From Rathayibacter oskolensis (GTDB lineage Bacteria > Actinomycetota > Actinomycetes > Actinomycetales > Microbacteriaceae): 64,000 nucleotides of DNA. Positions 63,960-64,000 of this stretch are shown one piece after another. The stretch spans positions 186,001-250,000 of the forward strand of contig NZ_FXBM01000004.1 of assembly GCF_900177245.1 (NCBI RefSeq), in the 5' to 3' direction. A program made the translations under genes and the position numbers. A model generated the notes under the pieces. It saw only the letters and a program-made list of their open reading frames with translations, was not told the origin of the DNA and ran no database searches. The stretch's first letter is position 1. Every line of letters starts with the position of its first letter.

Positions 63960-64000
63960 CTAGAGGGCGGGCGGGTAGAGGAACAGCGGCACCTGCGCGG
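63960..64000 (-). CDS. C-terminal end of an unidentified protein (cut by the right edge)
   Basis: A minus-strand frame enters from the edge and ends AQVPLFLYPPAL followed by TAG. Only 12 codons are visible, so no family can be named. A gene here would be co-directional with helR and end about 130 bp upstream of its start; the gap between holds the RAE-like site and a possible promoter (TATGAC near 63885). Confidence 0.35.
   Translation of the reverse strand, partial: AQVPLFLYPPAL

Overview
The window is GC-rich throughout, with strong G/C preference at third codon positions, GTG starts, ATGA/GTGA stop-start overlaps, and many genes whose start codon lies 6-7 nt after a TANNNT -10 box (leaderless transcripts). 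Together with actinobacterial-type ArsC proteins and HelR, this points to a high-GC actinobacterium, most likely a Microbacteriaceae soil or plant associate. The family-level call is an inference from gene style. No rRNA, tRNA, CRISPR array, insertion sequence, integrase or plasmid replication gene was seen. Genes are tightly packed: no gap exceeds about 260 bp, and the longer gaps are described under neighbouring genes or as regulatory sites.

0-12 kb, sugar metabolism. A LacI repressor, a GH35 beta-galactosidase running off the left edge, and a divergent substrate-binding protein/two-permease/glycosidase operon form a plant-polysaccharide uptake unit with no ATPase of its own. It is followed by a quinone-reductase/MarR pair, a Gfo/Idh/MocA-ThuA pair and a membrane protein. 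12-16 kb: an XRE regulator faces an SDR/MFS pair, then kynureninase and an alpha/beta hydrolase of kynurenine-formamidase type. 16-30 kb: small lipoprotein and stress genes, several local regulators each beside its own palindrome, a PRC-barrel/DUF2382 protein, a membrane-helix protein, a GT-C type membrane glycosyltransferase, an orphan TPR-like gene, a frameshifted TRIC-type channel gene, and a GntR regulator with a methyltransferase.

30.5-38.3 kb is an arsenic island. It holds four ArsC domains (one fused behind an ArsR domain), a thioredoxin reductase, two FAD proteins, a separate ArsR, an aquaporin-family channel and a broken arsN remnant. No ArsB or Acr3 pump is visible. Four copies of a 16-bp ATnGA-N6-TCnAT motif sit at its promoters. 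The likely logic is that arsenate is reduced by ArsC with electrons from TrxB and leaves as arsenite through the MIP channel.

38-64 kb is rich in redox enzymes and local regulators. It includes a TetR/DHA2 efflux pair, the ribosome-rescue factor ArfB, and a TetR regulon in which three separate promoters carry the same tandem pair of 12-bp palindromes 13 bp apart. There are six classical SDRs here, a YodB-like HxlR regulator with a luciferase-like monooxygenase and an FMN reductase, and MerR, AraC and LysR regulators. The end of the window holds a class A beta-lactamase, an AraC-GyrI regulator with a 17-bp duplication at its start, and an RNA-polymerase-recycling HelR gene with a rifamycin-associated-element-like core upstream.
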